Source: Clostridia bacterium (GTDB taxonomy: Bacteria; Bacillota; Clostridia; TANB77; RGIG9151). Taken from it: a DNA stretch of 39,961 nt. This document shows positions 8,845-17,128 of this stretch, one piece after another. The notes under the pieces were generated by a model, which searched no databases, was not told the DNA's origin, and saw nothing but the letters and a program-made list of their open reading frames with translations. The DNA lies in assembly GCA_017450465.1 (NCBI GenBank), contig JAFSUW010000029.1:105572-145532 (forward strand), read 5' to 3'. The stretch's first letter is position 1, and each line of letters opens with the position of its first letter. Made by a program: the position numbers and the translations under genes.

Positions 8845-9861
8845 TTATAATGCATCTTTTACAATCATATCACATAAAGTCTCATAATCAATACCTATTA
8901 CCTTCGCCTCTTGTGGAAGTAGACTTGCCTTGGTCATTCCTGGCAAAGTGTTTGTTTCAAGCATTACAAAATCATTATATCCTCTTCTCATAAAATCTGT
9001 TCTTGAATATGTTAAAAGGCCTAACGCATTATGTGTTTTTAATGCCAATTCTTTTATCGTTTCGGTTTCTTTTTCATCTAAAGAAGCTGGGCAAATTTCT
9101 TCGGTCATTCCCGCTTGATATTTGTTTTTATAATCGTAGAAACCAACTTTTGGTATTATCTCAATAGGTGGCAAACTTTCGCCTTTTAGTACCCCAACAG
9201 AAAATTCGCGTCCTTTTATATATTCTTCTGCTATTATTTTTCCTTTATAATCTTTTAATTCAGTAAATGCTTTTTCTAGTTCAGCATCATTGTTTACAAT
9301 GTATACACCTATACTTGAACCACCATCACATATTTTTAATACGAATGGGAAGTTAAATGTAACATCTTCCTTTTTCTTTACTATTTCATACTTTGCTGTT
9401 GGTACACCCGCATCTTTAGCAATTCTTTTGGCTATTTCTTTATCCATTGCCATAGCACAACCCACATAGTTACTACCTGTATATTTTATACCAATCATAT
9501 CAAATGTTGCTTGAACTCTACCGTCTTCACCACAGCCACCATGAAGTGCCACAAAAGTAACATCTGCATAAGAACATATTTTTAGCACATTTGGCCCGAA
9601 CACACATTTATCATTTCGCATACTCTTTATTTCTTCTATGCTTGGCGGATTTTCAGGGATTTCATAATAATCCTCAGCACCAGAGGCCTCATCTTTAAAC
9701 AGTAAAGATAAATCACTTGGTAATTCTTTAATCCCAAAATATAAATCTACAACACACGTACTATGCCCTTTTTTCCTAAGTGCATTACTTATTTTGCACC
9801 CTGAAGATAAAGAAACATCACGTTCGCTACTTATTCCACCTGCAAGTATTGCTATATTCAT
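8845..9861 (-). CDS. ddl: D-alanine--D-alanine ligase
   Basis: It joins two D-alanines for peptidoglycan synthesis, using ATP, in the cytoplasm. The 338 residues show the ATP-grasp plan: N-terminal AILAGGISSERDVSL, the central GGCGEDGRVQ and YTGSNYVGCAMAMDK, the ATP-grasp segment FVLKICDGGSSIGVY, and the C-terminal metal and phosphate motif ETNTLPGMTKASLLP. The omega loop FYDYKNKYQAG keeps a tyrosine, as in true D-Ala-D-Ala ligases, not the D-lactate type linked to vancomycin resistance. The ATG at 9859-9861 follows AGAAAGGAC. It is the first gene of the ddl-murF operon; a GC-rich hairpin repeat lies in its leader. Confidence 0.97.
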   Translation of the reverse strand: MNIAILAGGISSERDVSLSSGCKISNALRKKGHSTCVVDLYFGIKELPSDLSLLFKDEASGAEDYYEIPENPPSIEEIKSMRNDKCVFGPNVLKICSYADVTFVALHGGCGEDGRVQATFDMIGIKYTGSNYVGCAMAMDKEIAKRIAKDAGVPTAKYEIVKKKEDVTFNFPFVLKICDGGSSIGVYIVNNDAELEKAFTELKDYKGKIIAEEYIKGREFSVGVLKGESLPPIEIIPKVGFYDYKNKYQAGMTEEICPASLDEKETETIKELALKTHNALGLLTYSRTDFMRRGYNDFVMLETNTLPGMTKASLLPQEAKVIGIDYETLCDMIVKDAL

Positions 9862-9880
9862 AAACTTCAGTCCTTTCTAA

Positions 9881-9907
9881 CGGGCGGGGATGGAACCCCG
9901 CCCCTAC
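9881..9907. repeat. GC-rich hairpin repeat in the ddl leader
   Basis: GGGCGGGG (9882-9889) faces CCCCGCCC (9896-9903) around ATGGAA, followed by CTAC. The 27 bases recur exactly inside element D (around 31117-31144), and a diverged form occurs in element B. It is a solitary unit without the long terminal repeats. Similar GTAGGGGCG palindromes are common in Clostridia genomes, as far as I recall. Confidence 0.7.
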
Positions 9908-9938
9908 CTCACATTCTATCATATTATTTTTATTTTTT

Positions 9939-9968
9939 ATATATTCATATAAATTTTTGTCATACATT
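9939..9968 (+). promoter_or_regulatory. candidate SigE promoter of the SPOCS/LysM gene
   Basis: ATATATT at 9939-9945, 15 bases, then CATACATT at 9961-9968. The second part matches the SigE -10 pattern CATACANT. A mother-cell sigma factor fits the morphogenetic role of the downstream gene. The region is AT-rich, so a chance match is possible. Confidence 0.35.
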
Positions 9969-10025
9969 TATGTTTGTTGCATATCAATGAACTATAAAGG
10001 CCATATGGCAGATTGGAGAGATTTT

Positions 10026-11537
10026 ATGCTAAAATTTAATAAAGAAACAATTAATTTACCTACATCATATACTGAAAAGACTTATTCGTTTACTTCTAGT
10101 GGAGATGTAATTATTCCAGATTCTAAAGATGATATTAAAACTATCTTATTTGTAGACTGTGTTCCAACATTAGAGGATACCATTATTAATTTAGGGCAAA
10201 TTACTATAACAGGGAATGCCGAATATAATATACTTTATGCTCCAGAAGGTGATACCCAAAAATTAATTCGTATTTCCACTTCCATACCATATAAAAGTTC
10301 TTTTGACGTCCCTAATGTTAATTCTGATTCTAATATCTACATATCACTTTCACCTAAAACTATAGATTCAAAAATACTAAATGGCAGAAAAATAAATTTA
10401 TCTTCGGTAATTAATGTGGGAGTTTCTTTCTTTAATAAATCAGAGACTCAATATATAAAAGATGTTAATTCTGAAGAACTTATAGAGGAGTTACATGAAA
10501 CTACAAGTATTAATACTTTTATAGGAAAAGATGAAAAGAAAACAACTGTAAAAGATACTGTTATGCTTCCTACTTCCTTACCTAACATAGACAGCATTAT
10601 AAAATATGAGACCTGTATAACAAATAAAGAAAATGTTGTTTCAGATGATAAAATAATTTTTAAGGGTGACCTAAATATAAAAATTTTCTATGTTGCAGAA
10701 AATGATGATAAAATTTACTCATTTAATTCTGTTATACCTTTTTCCGATTTTGCACATATTGATGGTATAGATAGCGATTCTATTATAACTACTAAAAGTA
10801 AAGTAAACTCATTATCACTAAAAATTTTACCTGATTCCGATGATCTTCCTCGTGTTATTGAATTTGATAGTCAAATTTTAAGTATTATTTGTGCTTTTTC
10901 TAACACAAAAATAGATGTAATACGAGATTTATATTGTACTAAAAAAGCACTCTTGCCACAAGCAAAAAAAGTTACGTTTAATATAATTTCTCCTGAAGAA
11001 ACTAGTAACATTATGCTTAGAGAAATTATAGATATTCCTGATGAAGAAAACATATCAATAATTTCAGCATTCGGTCGCCCAAAAGAAATAAAAATTGAAG
11101 AATGTGAAAATGGATTTATACTAAAAGGAAATATAAATATATCTATTATCTATAAACTTTCTAATGGGTTCATTAATACTGTTTCTACGGATATTCCTAT
11201 AGAGCACATTATAGATAGCAATATTAATACCGTTTCTGAAGTATATATTGAAAATATTGAAGCAACGCAAAATGAAATTGGAAAAATCGACTTAAAAATT
11301 AATATTAGTTTTCTAGGTAACATGATTACAAATAGTGCAGTTGAATTACTTGATGATGTAACAGAAAGTGAAAACTTAAAAGAAAAAAAATCAGGTCTTA
11401 CAATTTATTTTGTAAAACCTTCTGATACCTACTGGAACATTGCTAAAAAATTTAATACTACAATTGAAAAAATAAAAGAATTAAATAACATTGATGATAA
11501 TGATAAATTGATTGTCGGCAAACCTATTGTTGTGTAA
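10026..11537 (+). CDS. sipL: SPOCS and LysM domain protein, SipL-type spore coat morphogen
   Basis: It resembles SipL of Clostridioides difficile, the SpoIVA-binding protein that anchors the coat basal layer to the forespore; this is a mother-cell role. The 503 residues consist of repeated beta-rich SPOCS (DUF3794) segments over about residues 20-430. A C-terminal LysM domain follows at about 458-503 (VKPSDTYWNIAKKFNTT, with KELNNIDDNDKLIVGKPIVV). The start chosen is ATG 10026, close behind TTGGAGAG; the frame is open 69 bases further upstream but without a better site. There is no signal peptide, as expected for a cytosolic coat protein. A SigE-like promoter lies just upstream. Confidence 0.85.
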   Translation: MLKFNKETINLPTSYTEKTYSFTSSGDVIIPDSKDDIKTILFVDCVPTLEDTIINLGQITITGNAEYNILYAPEGDTQKLIRISTSIPYKSSFDVPNVNSDSNIYISLSPKTIDSKILNGRKINLSSVINVGVSFFNKSETQYIKDVNSEELIEELHETTSINTFIGKDEKKTTVKDTVMLPTSLPNIDSIIKYETCITNKENVVSDDKIIFKGDLNIKIFYVAENDDKIYSFNSVIPFSDFAHIDGIDSDSIITTKSKVNSLSLKILPDSDDLPRVIEFDSQILSIICAFSNTKIDVIRDLYCTKKALLPQAKKVTFNIISPEETSNIMLREIIDIPDEENISIISAFGRPKEIKIEECENGFILKGNINISIIYKLSNGFINTVSTDIPIEHIIDSNINTVSEVYIENIEATQNEIGKIDLKINISFLGNMITNSAVELLDDVTESENLKEKKSGLTIYFVKPSDTYWNIAKKFNTTIEKIKELNNIDDNDKLIVGKPIVV

Positions 11538-11558
11538 GTTATTCACATAAGCAATAAT

Positions 11559-12275
11559 TTACCCTTCTAATTCATACATTAAAATTGATAATAAATATAA
11601 ACTTGCAGTTTCTGCTCTTAAAATTCTTTCACCTAAACTTACGGAAACTGCATTTTTATTTTTTAAAATATCTTCTACTTCTTTTATATCAAATCCACCT
11701 TCACTGCCTATTACTATTGCAATTTTTTCATTAGAATTAATTTCTCTTAAAACTCTCTTTAATGGCTCTTTCTCATTTTCATACGCAAGAATAACTCTAT
11801 CAAAACTTAATAAACTATTTAACATTTCACTAAATTTTTCTACGTTTTCTACTCCTACCATGTCACTTCTACCGCATTGTTTTACCGCTTCTATGGCAAT
11901 TTTGTTCCATCTATCTACTTTTTTATTCGCATCTTTTTCATCAACTTTAACAACAACATTTTTGCTTATAAATGGAACTATTTTTGAAACACCAAGCTCG
12001 ACTGATTTTTGAATTACATATTCCATTTTATCTGCTTTTAATAATGCTTGATAAAGTGTTATATTAGTTTTCGGTATTCCTACTTTTTCAGCATTACCTA
12101 TTATTTCACAAGTGATGCTACTTTTATCTATTGATACAATTTTACAGATATATTCGTTTATTTCGATCGTATCCCCTATTTTATTTCTTGTTACTTGTAT
12201 ATGTTTTGCTTCATCAAAAATTTCTATCATGTTATTATTAATTTTATAGTTTTCGGTTATAAATCTTCTTGGCAT
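11559..12275 (-). CDS. rsmE: 16S rRNA m3U1498 methyltransferase
   Basis: RsmE methylates N3 of U1498 in 16S rRNA, using S-adenosylmethionine. The 238 residues start with a PUA-like domain (MPRRFITENYKINNN). A SPOUT domain follows, with YQALLKADKMEYVIQKSVELG, the cofactor-knot motif IGSEGGFDIKEVE and the end SLGERILRAETASLYLLS. The start is ATG 12273-12275, spaced well from AAAGGAGT; two earlier in-frame ATGs overlap that ribosome binding site. It is the last gene of an amidase-spoIIP-rsmE run, starting 25 bases after spoIIP. Confidence 0.95.
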   Translation of the reverse strand: MPRRFITENYKINNNMIEIFDEAKHIQVTRNKIGDTIEINEYICKIVSIDKSSITCEIIGNAEKVGIPKTNITLYQALLKADKMEYVIQKSVELGVSKIVPFISKNVVVKVDEKDANKKVDRWNKIAIEAVKQCGRSDMVGVENVEKFSEMLNSLLSFDRVILAYENEKEPLKRVLREINSNEKIAIVIGSEGGFDIKEVEDILKNKNAVSVSLGERILRAETASLYLLSILMYELEG

Positions 12276-12300
12276 AGTTTGTACTCCTTTCATCAACTAA

Positions 12301-13296
12301 TTATACCACATCATTTAGTATTTCCGCAAAGTATTTTGAGGCGTTTATTACCTCTGGTATGGTATTACCTGTAGCACCCATTTCTACTATCATAGCGCCA
12401 TTTGTGACTTGCTGATTAAATCTTTCTTTTCTAAGTATTATATATCTACATAAGCCCGGATATTTTTCATCTGCTTTTTCTTTAATTTTTAACGCAAGTT
12501 TTAAGTTTTCTTTCCATGCATCATGTTTTAAGCCGCCACCATTTGTACCTATTACTAACATAAACTGTGCAACATTTTCACCATTTATTTTTACAACCGG
12601 CTTATACTGCTCAGTGCCAACACCTATTGCATCTCTATGAACATCTAAAACTATTTTTACGTTTTTATATTTATCAAGTAACTTCGGAATTGATTTACCT
12701 GCATTACTATATGATTTATTATAATCTGGATAATCATATAAAGTTTCGTCATGGTACACACCTATGCCATACTTTTGTAAATTCGCCTTTATCTCGTTAC
12801 CTATTCTTATTACACTTACCTTTTTATTTAATGTCCTAAAAACACCACTTGCTTCATACTCATACCCTTTACTTTTCGAATAACATTCTGTCGAATGTGT
12901 ATGATAAATTAATACTTCTATATCTTTTTTATTTAACTTAAAATTTAATTTTTCGTTTTTTAATTTATCTATATCCACATTAAATTTAGTTTCATTTTTT
13001 AATATGTTTTGCCAATCAAGTGTTACTTCTTTTGCATTTACCACATTCTCTTCTTTTATCACTTCTTCTACCTCTTCATCAACTATGATTTCTGTAGTAA
13101 CTATATCTTCTTTTTCATCTTCTTTAATTATGCAATTTTTTAATATTGGCATATATGATAAAAATTTTATATTTTTATTCTTTGAAATTTTCATTATTGG
13201 TAATGCATAATTAATTATCTCGTAAGAAATACTTGGCGTTAAAAAAGTATATATACTTAATAAAAATAATATCGTTATAATTAAATATTTTTTCAT
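12301..13296 (-). CDS. spoIIP: stage II sporulation protein P, peptidoglycan hydrolase
   Basis: SpoIIP is the amidase/endopeptidase of the SpoIIDMP machine that thins septal peptidoglycan so the mother cell can engulf the forespore. The 331 residues have an N-terminal membrane anchor (about 5-23). An acidic linker (55-90) is followed by the SpoIIP domain with YHTHSTE at 131-137, DVHRDAIG, and NGAMIVEMGATGNTIPEV near the end. The ATG at 13294-13296 follows TTGGAGAAAC. The amidase gene upstream is separated by a terminator, so spoIIP may have its own sporulation promoter. No clear SigE site was seen in the short gap. Confidence 0.94.
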   Translation of the reverse strand: MKKYLIITILFLLSIYTFLTPSISYEIINYALPIMKISKNKNIKFLSYMPILKNCIIKEDEKEDIVTTEIIVDEEVEEVIKEENVVNAKEVTLDWQNILKNETKFNVDIDKLKNEKLNFKLNKKDIEVLIYHTHSTECYSKSKGYEYEASGVFRTLNKKVSVIRIGNEIKANLQKYGIGVYHDETLYDYPDYNKSYSNAGKSIPKLLDKYKNVKIVLDVHRDAIGVGTEQYKPVVKINGENVAQFMLVIGTNGGGLKHDAWKENLKLALKIKEKADEKYPGLCRYIILRKERFNQQVTNGAMIVEMGATGNTIPEVINASKYFAEILNDVV

Positions 13297-13308
13297 TTTG
13301 TTTCTCCA

Positions 13309-13345
13309 AAAAAAATAAGACTGTATAATACAATCTTATTTTTTT
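13309..13345 (-). terminator. terminator between the amidase gene and spoIIP
   Basis: AATAAGA-TGTA pairs with TACA-TCTTATT around a short loop, flanked by an A-run and a T-run. On the minus strand it lies just after the amidase stop at 13365; the structure works in both directions. Confidence 0.75.
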
Positions 13346-13364
13346 AGTTTTATTTTTATTCTTA

Positions 13365-14480
13365 TTATCTGCTATATACTTCCTTAATTGCTTCATATAA
13401 ACCGTTTGCTGCTGCTTGTCTAAACCTTGCAGTCTTTAAAAGTTTTAAGTCATTTTTATTCGACATGCAAGATACTTCAGCAATTATTGCAGGCATTGTC
13501 GTTTTATTTAGTACAACTAAGTTTGTTCTTTCTCTTGCACCTATACTACCATTTCCTAAGTTGTCTTCCATATGTTTTTGTACTATAGTTGCTAAATCTT
13601 TGCTCGAAAAATCATTTTGAATATCTCGAGGACTATATAATGTCATAGCACCTTTGAAGTTTGTTGGCATTGAATTATTATGTACGCATATAAATAAATC
13701 TGCGTTATTTCTATTTGCTATTTCCGCTCTTTCAGTAAGCTCTACAAAAACATCAGTTGTTCTTGTCATTATTACTTTATAACCATCTGCTTCAAGTAAT
13801 TTTCTTAAACGTTTTGCTATATCCAAATTCAAATCTTTTTCGTTTATTGAATCAAAAATTGCACCTGGATCTTTACCTCCATGACCTGCATCTATTACTA
13901 TAACTTTTGCCTTATCTTTACTTCTATCTACTGAAGATCTTGATGTAGATACAATTGGTGTAACAACTTCTGTAACAGCGTTTGTAACAGCATTTGTAAT
14001 TCCACTAACAATTGTTTCTGTAACTTTATTTTCTTCTGTTTTAGTAACAGTGTTATTAGTTTTTTTATCTTCTGTAACTACAGTTGGATTTGGATTATAT
14101 TCTTCAAATATGACATTAAAACTTATATTGTCATATGTCTGAATTTTATAATCTGTTATCTTGTCCATATCGAAAACAACTCTCGTAATGTACTCTGGTG
14201 TAACTGCATTTTGTGCACTTCTTATACCTGCTACAAAATTTGTTCCAACTGTTAAATTTATAGGCGATCTTAAAATTGCATTTTTGAAATCAAAATATAT
14301 TTTTTTTGAATCTGTAAGTTTTCCTTCAGTAAAAGTTACAGGTTCTGAAAATGATATATTAACAACAGTATTATACGGTGATGTCATTACATTTATGTTA
14401 TTTAATGTACTTGCACTTTCCGCATTTGCAAAACTTATCATCAAAAATAAAAATGTAAAAAATAAAAATATTTTTTTCAT
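13365..14480 (-). CDS. secreted N-acetylmuramoyl-L-alanine amidase (AMIN + Amidase_3)
   Basis: It cleaves the bond between MurNAc and the stem peptide in peptidoglycan. The 371 residues begin with a signal peptide ending near FANA (about residue 20). An AMIN-type beta domain covers about 25-130 and a Thr/Val-rich linker about 130-190. The Amidase_3 catalytic domain has VIDAGHGGKDPGA (zinc His), a glutamate in NEKDLNLDIA, the second His in ICVHNNS, and the catalytic Glu in IIAEVSCMSN. The ATG at 14478-14480 is preferred; an in-frame GTG nine bases upstream is part of the ribosome binding site AAAGAGGTG. In this setting a role in vegetative wall turnover or in sporulation is equally possible. 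Confidence 0.93.
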   Translation of the reverse strand: MKKIFLFFTFLFLMISFANAESASTLNNINVMTSPYNTVVNISFSEPVTFTEGKLTDSKKIYFDFKNAILRSPINLTVGTNFVAGIRSAQNAVTPEYITRVVFDMDKITDYKIQTYDNISFNVIFEEYNPNPTVVTEDKKTNNTVTKTEENKVTETIVSGITNAVTNAVTEVVTPIVSTSRSSVDRSKDKAKVIVIDAGHGGKDPGAIFDSINEKDLNLDIAKRLRKLLEADGYKVIMTRTTDVFVELTERAEIANRNNADLFICVHNNSMPTNFKGAMTLYSPRDIQNDFSSKDLATIVQKHMEDNLGNGSIGARERTNLVVLNKTTMPAIIAEVSCMSNKNDLKLLKTARFRQAAANGLYEAIKEVYSR

Positions 14481-14723
14481 TTTTTTCACCTCTTTTTCTT
14501 AATTATAATTTATATGAAAATGTCTTTAAAGTCTATAAATTTCATCATTTTGTAACAGAAACTTAATAAATTTTGCTTTTTAACGATTTACATAGAATTT
14601 TTAAGAAAATTAAAGAATTAAAGTCATAATCTTCCTAAAATGTCAAATGCGAGTGTTGAGGAACTTTATTTAAAAAAAGAAAATAAATTATATAAAAGTA
14701 TTTTGAGAGAGGAGGTACCTATT

Positions 14724-15224
14724 ATGATGACAAAAAAGGCTACACATTCTTCAACAAAATTATCATCTACAAAAGCTAAAGCTTCAAGTACAGCTAAGAA
14801 AACATCTTTATCATCAACAAAGAAAGCTGCTACTAAGAAAGTAGCTACAAAAAAAGTTGCTACAAAATTAGCTACAAAATCTAGCACAAAATCTACTATG
14901 AAATCTACTATGAATAACAATTCATATATAACAAATGGTCTTACTATTAATCCTACATCTTTTTCATCAGGTGATAAGATAAAGATAACATATACCGGAT
15001 TACTTTTACAAAGTGGAGCTAAAGAAATTTATGCACACGTTGGTTGGGGCGATTCTTGGGAAGATTGCAATGACATCAAGATGTCAAAAACAAAAACAGG
15101 TTTCACAGCAACAATTACAGTTAAAAAATCTTCTGTATTAAACATGTGCTTCAAAGATGCTCTTGACAACTGGGATAATAACAATGGTTACAACTATGCT
15201 ATTTATCCTTCAAAAAAGAAGTAA
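14724..15224 (+). CDS. small protein with Lys/Ser/Thr/Ala-rich tail and CBM25-like domain
   Basis: The 166-residue protein has two parts. Residues 1-64 are low-complexity and strongly basic, with repeats such as KKVATKKVATK and SSTKSTMKSTM, like the tail of a histone H1-type protein. Residues 66-160 look like a carbohydrate-binding module of the CBM25 type: a start LTINPTSFSSGDKIKITYTG, then YAHVGWGDSW and the end CFKDALDNWDNNNGYNY. There is no signal peptide and no catalytic domain. The start is ATG 14724, after a strong GAGGAGGT; a longer frame from 14640 lacks such a site. It is followed by a terminator and the spoVA genes. A spore-associated role is a guess from the neighbourhood only. 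Confidence 0.75.
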   Translation: MMTKKATHSSTKLSSTKAKASSTAKKTSLSSTKKAATKKVATKKVATKLATKSSTKSTMKSTMNNNSYITNGLTINPTSFSSGDKIKITYTGLLLQSGAKEIYAHVGWGDSWEDCNDIKMSKTKTGFTATITVKKSSVLNMCFKDALDNWDNNNGYNYAIYPSKKK

Positions 15225-15241
15225 GATTTTAAGTTAACTTA

Positions 15242-15273
15242 AAATAAAGACGAGTATTCGTCTTTATTTTTTT
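15242..15273 (+). terminator. terminator of the CBM25-like gene
   Basis: AATAAAGACGA pairs with TCGTCTTTATT around GTAT, followed by a run of T. Confidence 0.9.
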
Positions 15274-15302
15274 GTATAAAAAAATAAATTCTACACAAAA
15301 TA
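15273..15302 (+). promoter_or_regulatory. possible SigG/SigF promoter of the spoVA genes
   Basis: TGTATA at 15273-15278, 17 bases, CAAAATA at 15296-15302. This resembles the forespore pattern TGHATA ... CATAMTA, with five of seven bases in the -10. spoVA operons are known to be SigG-dependent. The match is modest in AT-rich sequence. Confidence 0.25.
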
Positions 15303-15324
15303 CATATGTTTTAAGGAGGATTAT

Positions 15325-15768
15325 ATGGATAAAGTCTATACCAATAATGAATACAAAAAAATCGTAGATAAAGTTTCACCCAATAGTCCTATTGTAAAAA
15401 ATATAACAAGAGCATTTTTTGTTGGAGGATTTATTTGTATTATTGGACAATTTATAACAAATTTTTTCTTAAATCGTGGTGCAAGTCGCGAAACTGTTTC
15501 TTCTATAACTCCAATATTATTAATTTTTATTGCTGTTATATTAACAGGGCTTGATTTATATGATACACTTGGTAAATTTGCTGGTGCAGGTTCTGTCGTG
15601 CCTATTACCGGCTTTGCAAATTCTGTTGCTTCACCTGCAATTGAATATAAAAGTGAGGGTTTAATTTTAGGGCTTGGCGCAAAAATGTTTACCGTAGCAG
15701 GACCTGTTCTTGTATATGGTATATCTACTTCTGTTATTGTTGGTTTTTTTTATTATCTACTTAAATAA
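15325..15768 (+). CDS. spoVAC: stage V sporulation protein AC
   Basis: SpoVAC is an inner-membrane component of the SpoVA channel, which moves calcium-dipicolinate into the forespore and out on germination; in B. subtilis it behaves as a mechanosensitive channel. The 147 residues open with a soluble stretch (YKKIVDKVSPNSPIVKN). Several hydrophobic helices follow (AFFVGGFICIIGQFIT, a second near ILLIFIAVILTGLDLYD), with the loop AGAGSVVPITGFANSVASP typical of the family. The ATG at 15325 is behind AAGGAGG. It leads spoVAD and spoVAE on the same strand. Confidence 0.95.
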   Translation: MDKVYTNNEYKKIVDKVSPNSPIVKNITRAFFVGGFICIIGQFITNFFLNRGASRETVSSITPILLIFIAVILTGLDLYDTLGKFAGAGSVVPITGFANSVASPAIEYKSEGLILGLGAKMFTVAGPVLVYGISTSVIVGFFYYLLK

Positions 15769-15837
15769 CTTTATTTTTGTTAAATATTTGGCAATCTCTT
15801 AGCTAAACAATAATTTAACTACCGAAAAGGAGAATTT

Positions 15838-16845
15838 ATGAAACGACTTGGTACTCAAACAATAAAATTAGAAAACCCTGTGAGTATAATTGATACTGCT
15901 TCTATCGTTGGCAAAAAAGAAGGTGAAGGTCCACTTGCAAGTTACTTTGATTACATTTTAGAAGATGAATATTGGGGAGAAAAAAGTTTTGAAAAAACAG
16001 AAAGTAAAATTCTTTATGAAACAATAAATAAAGTTTTACAAAAATCAAAAAAGACTTCATCAGATATAAACTACATCTTAGCTGGCGACTTACTTAATCA
16101 ATGTATTTCATCCGCATATGCAATACGTGATACTAACATTCCATTCCTTGGTTTATATGGTGCGTGTTCTACCATGGTTGAATCATTAAGTTTAGGTGCA
16201 ATACTTATCGATGGTGGATTTGCTAATAATGTTATTGCTGTTACATCTAGTCATTTTTGCACTGCCGAAAGACAATTTAGGTTCCCGCTTGAACTTGGAT
16301 CACAGCGTCCTCAAACTTCACAATGGACGGTAACAGGTAGCGGTGCAAGTGTTTTATCAAACGATGGATCTGGTCCAAAAATCACAACAATTACGACTGG
16401 TAAAATTATTGACATGGGTATTAAAGATGCAAACAATATGGGTGCTGCTATGGCAGGTGCCGCAACAGATACTATATTTACCCATTTTAATGAAACGTGT
16501 AGAAATATCGATTACTATGATTTAATCGTTACAGGAGATTTAGGACATATTGGTTCTAACTTAACAAACAATATGCTAAATAAAATCGGCGTAAATATTG
16601 AACAAAAATTTACCGATTGTGGTATTTTGATTTTTGATAAAGAAAAGCAAGACACGCATGCAGGCGGTAGTGGTTGCGGATGTTGTGCATCTGTTTTTTC
16701 GGGATACCTATATAAAAAATTAAAAGAACGAGAAATAAATAAACTTCTACTCATTGCAACAGGTGCACTTATGAGTACAACAATTGTGCAACAAGGTGAA
16801 TCTATTCCCGGTATTGCACATGCAATTTCTATAGAAAATTTATGA
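15838..16845 (+). CDS. spoVAD: stage V sporulation protein AD
   Basis: SpoVAD is the peripheral dipicolinic-acid-binding subunit of the SpoVA channel, with a thiolase-like fold that has lost thiolase activity. The 335 residues show family sequence throughout: LGTQTIKLENPVSIIDTASI, the nucleophile-loop region GLYGACSTMVESLSLG, SSHFCTAERQFRFPLELG, and GGSGCGCCASVFSGY near the end. The ATG at 15838 follows AAAAGGAG. It lies 69 bases after spoVAC. The next gene, spoVAE, is 283 bases away because a 200-bp palindrome lies between them. Confidence 0.96.
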   Translation: MKRLGTQTIKLENPVSIIDTASIVGKKEGEGPLASYFDYILEDEYWGEKSFEKTESKILYETINKVLQKSKKTSSDINYILAGDLLNQCISSAYAIRDTNIPFLGLYGACSTMVESLSLGAILIDGGFANNVIAVTSSHFCTAERQFRFPLELGSQRPQTSQWTVTGSGASVLSNDGSGPKITTITTGKIIDMGIKDANNMGAAMAGAATDTIFTHFNETCRNIDYYDLIVTGDLGHIGSNLTNNMLNKIGVNIEQKFTDCGILIFDKEKQDTHAGGSGCGCCASVFSGYLYKKLKEREINKLLLIATGALMSTTIVQQGESIPGIAHAISIENL

Positions 16846-16860
16846 GGAAAAATACTAGAA

Positions 16861-17060
16861 CTACAAAATATAAAAAATATGAGCGAACTTTTAGCGAAGT
16901 TTTTATCATTTCTCCAAAACAGTTTTTGCCGGTCAAAAAAACTGAATGTTTTTTTGAGTGACGATTAAGGCATGGATGCCGCATCGGAACGACCGGCAAT
17001 CGTTTTGGCTAGAAATGAAAAAACGTAGTGCTTGTGAGCGTTATTTTTTATATTTTGTAG
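16861..17060 (-). repeat. core palindrome, copy 2, between spoVAD and spoVAE
   Basis: This is a 200-bp element whose ends CTACAAAATATAAAAAATA (16861-16879) and its exact reverse complement (17042-17060) form a perfect 19-bp terminal inverted repeat. Inside are TTGCCGGTC (16926-16934) with GACCGGCAA (16991-16999), the hairpin AAAAAAAC/GTTTTTTT (16935-16955) and GGCAT/ATGCC. It is the inverted counterpart of the element at 6491-6698. It lacks the longer end sequences that surround copy 1. No ORF of note is present. Confidence 0.78.
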
Positions 17061-17128
17061 TTATGAATAATTTAATATAAAAATTTTACTCATATAATCA
17101 ACATTTTGTTTAAGGGAGGATTAAAATC

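Noticed and set aside
11538-15820. Short GCAATAATTTAC- and AAACAATAATTTA-like strings at about 11553 and 15806
   Set aside because: They resemble half of a terminal repeat of the palindrome family, but the partner arm is weak or missing, so they are not called as elements.
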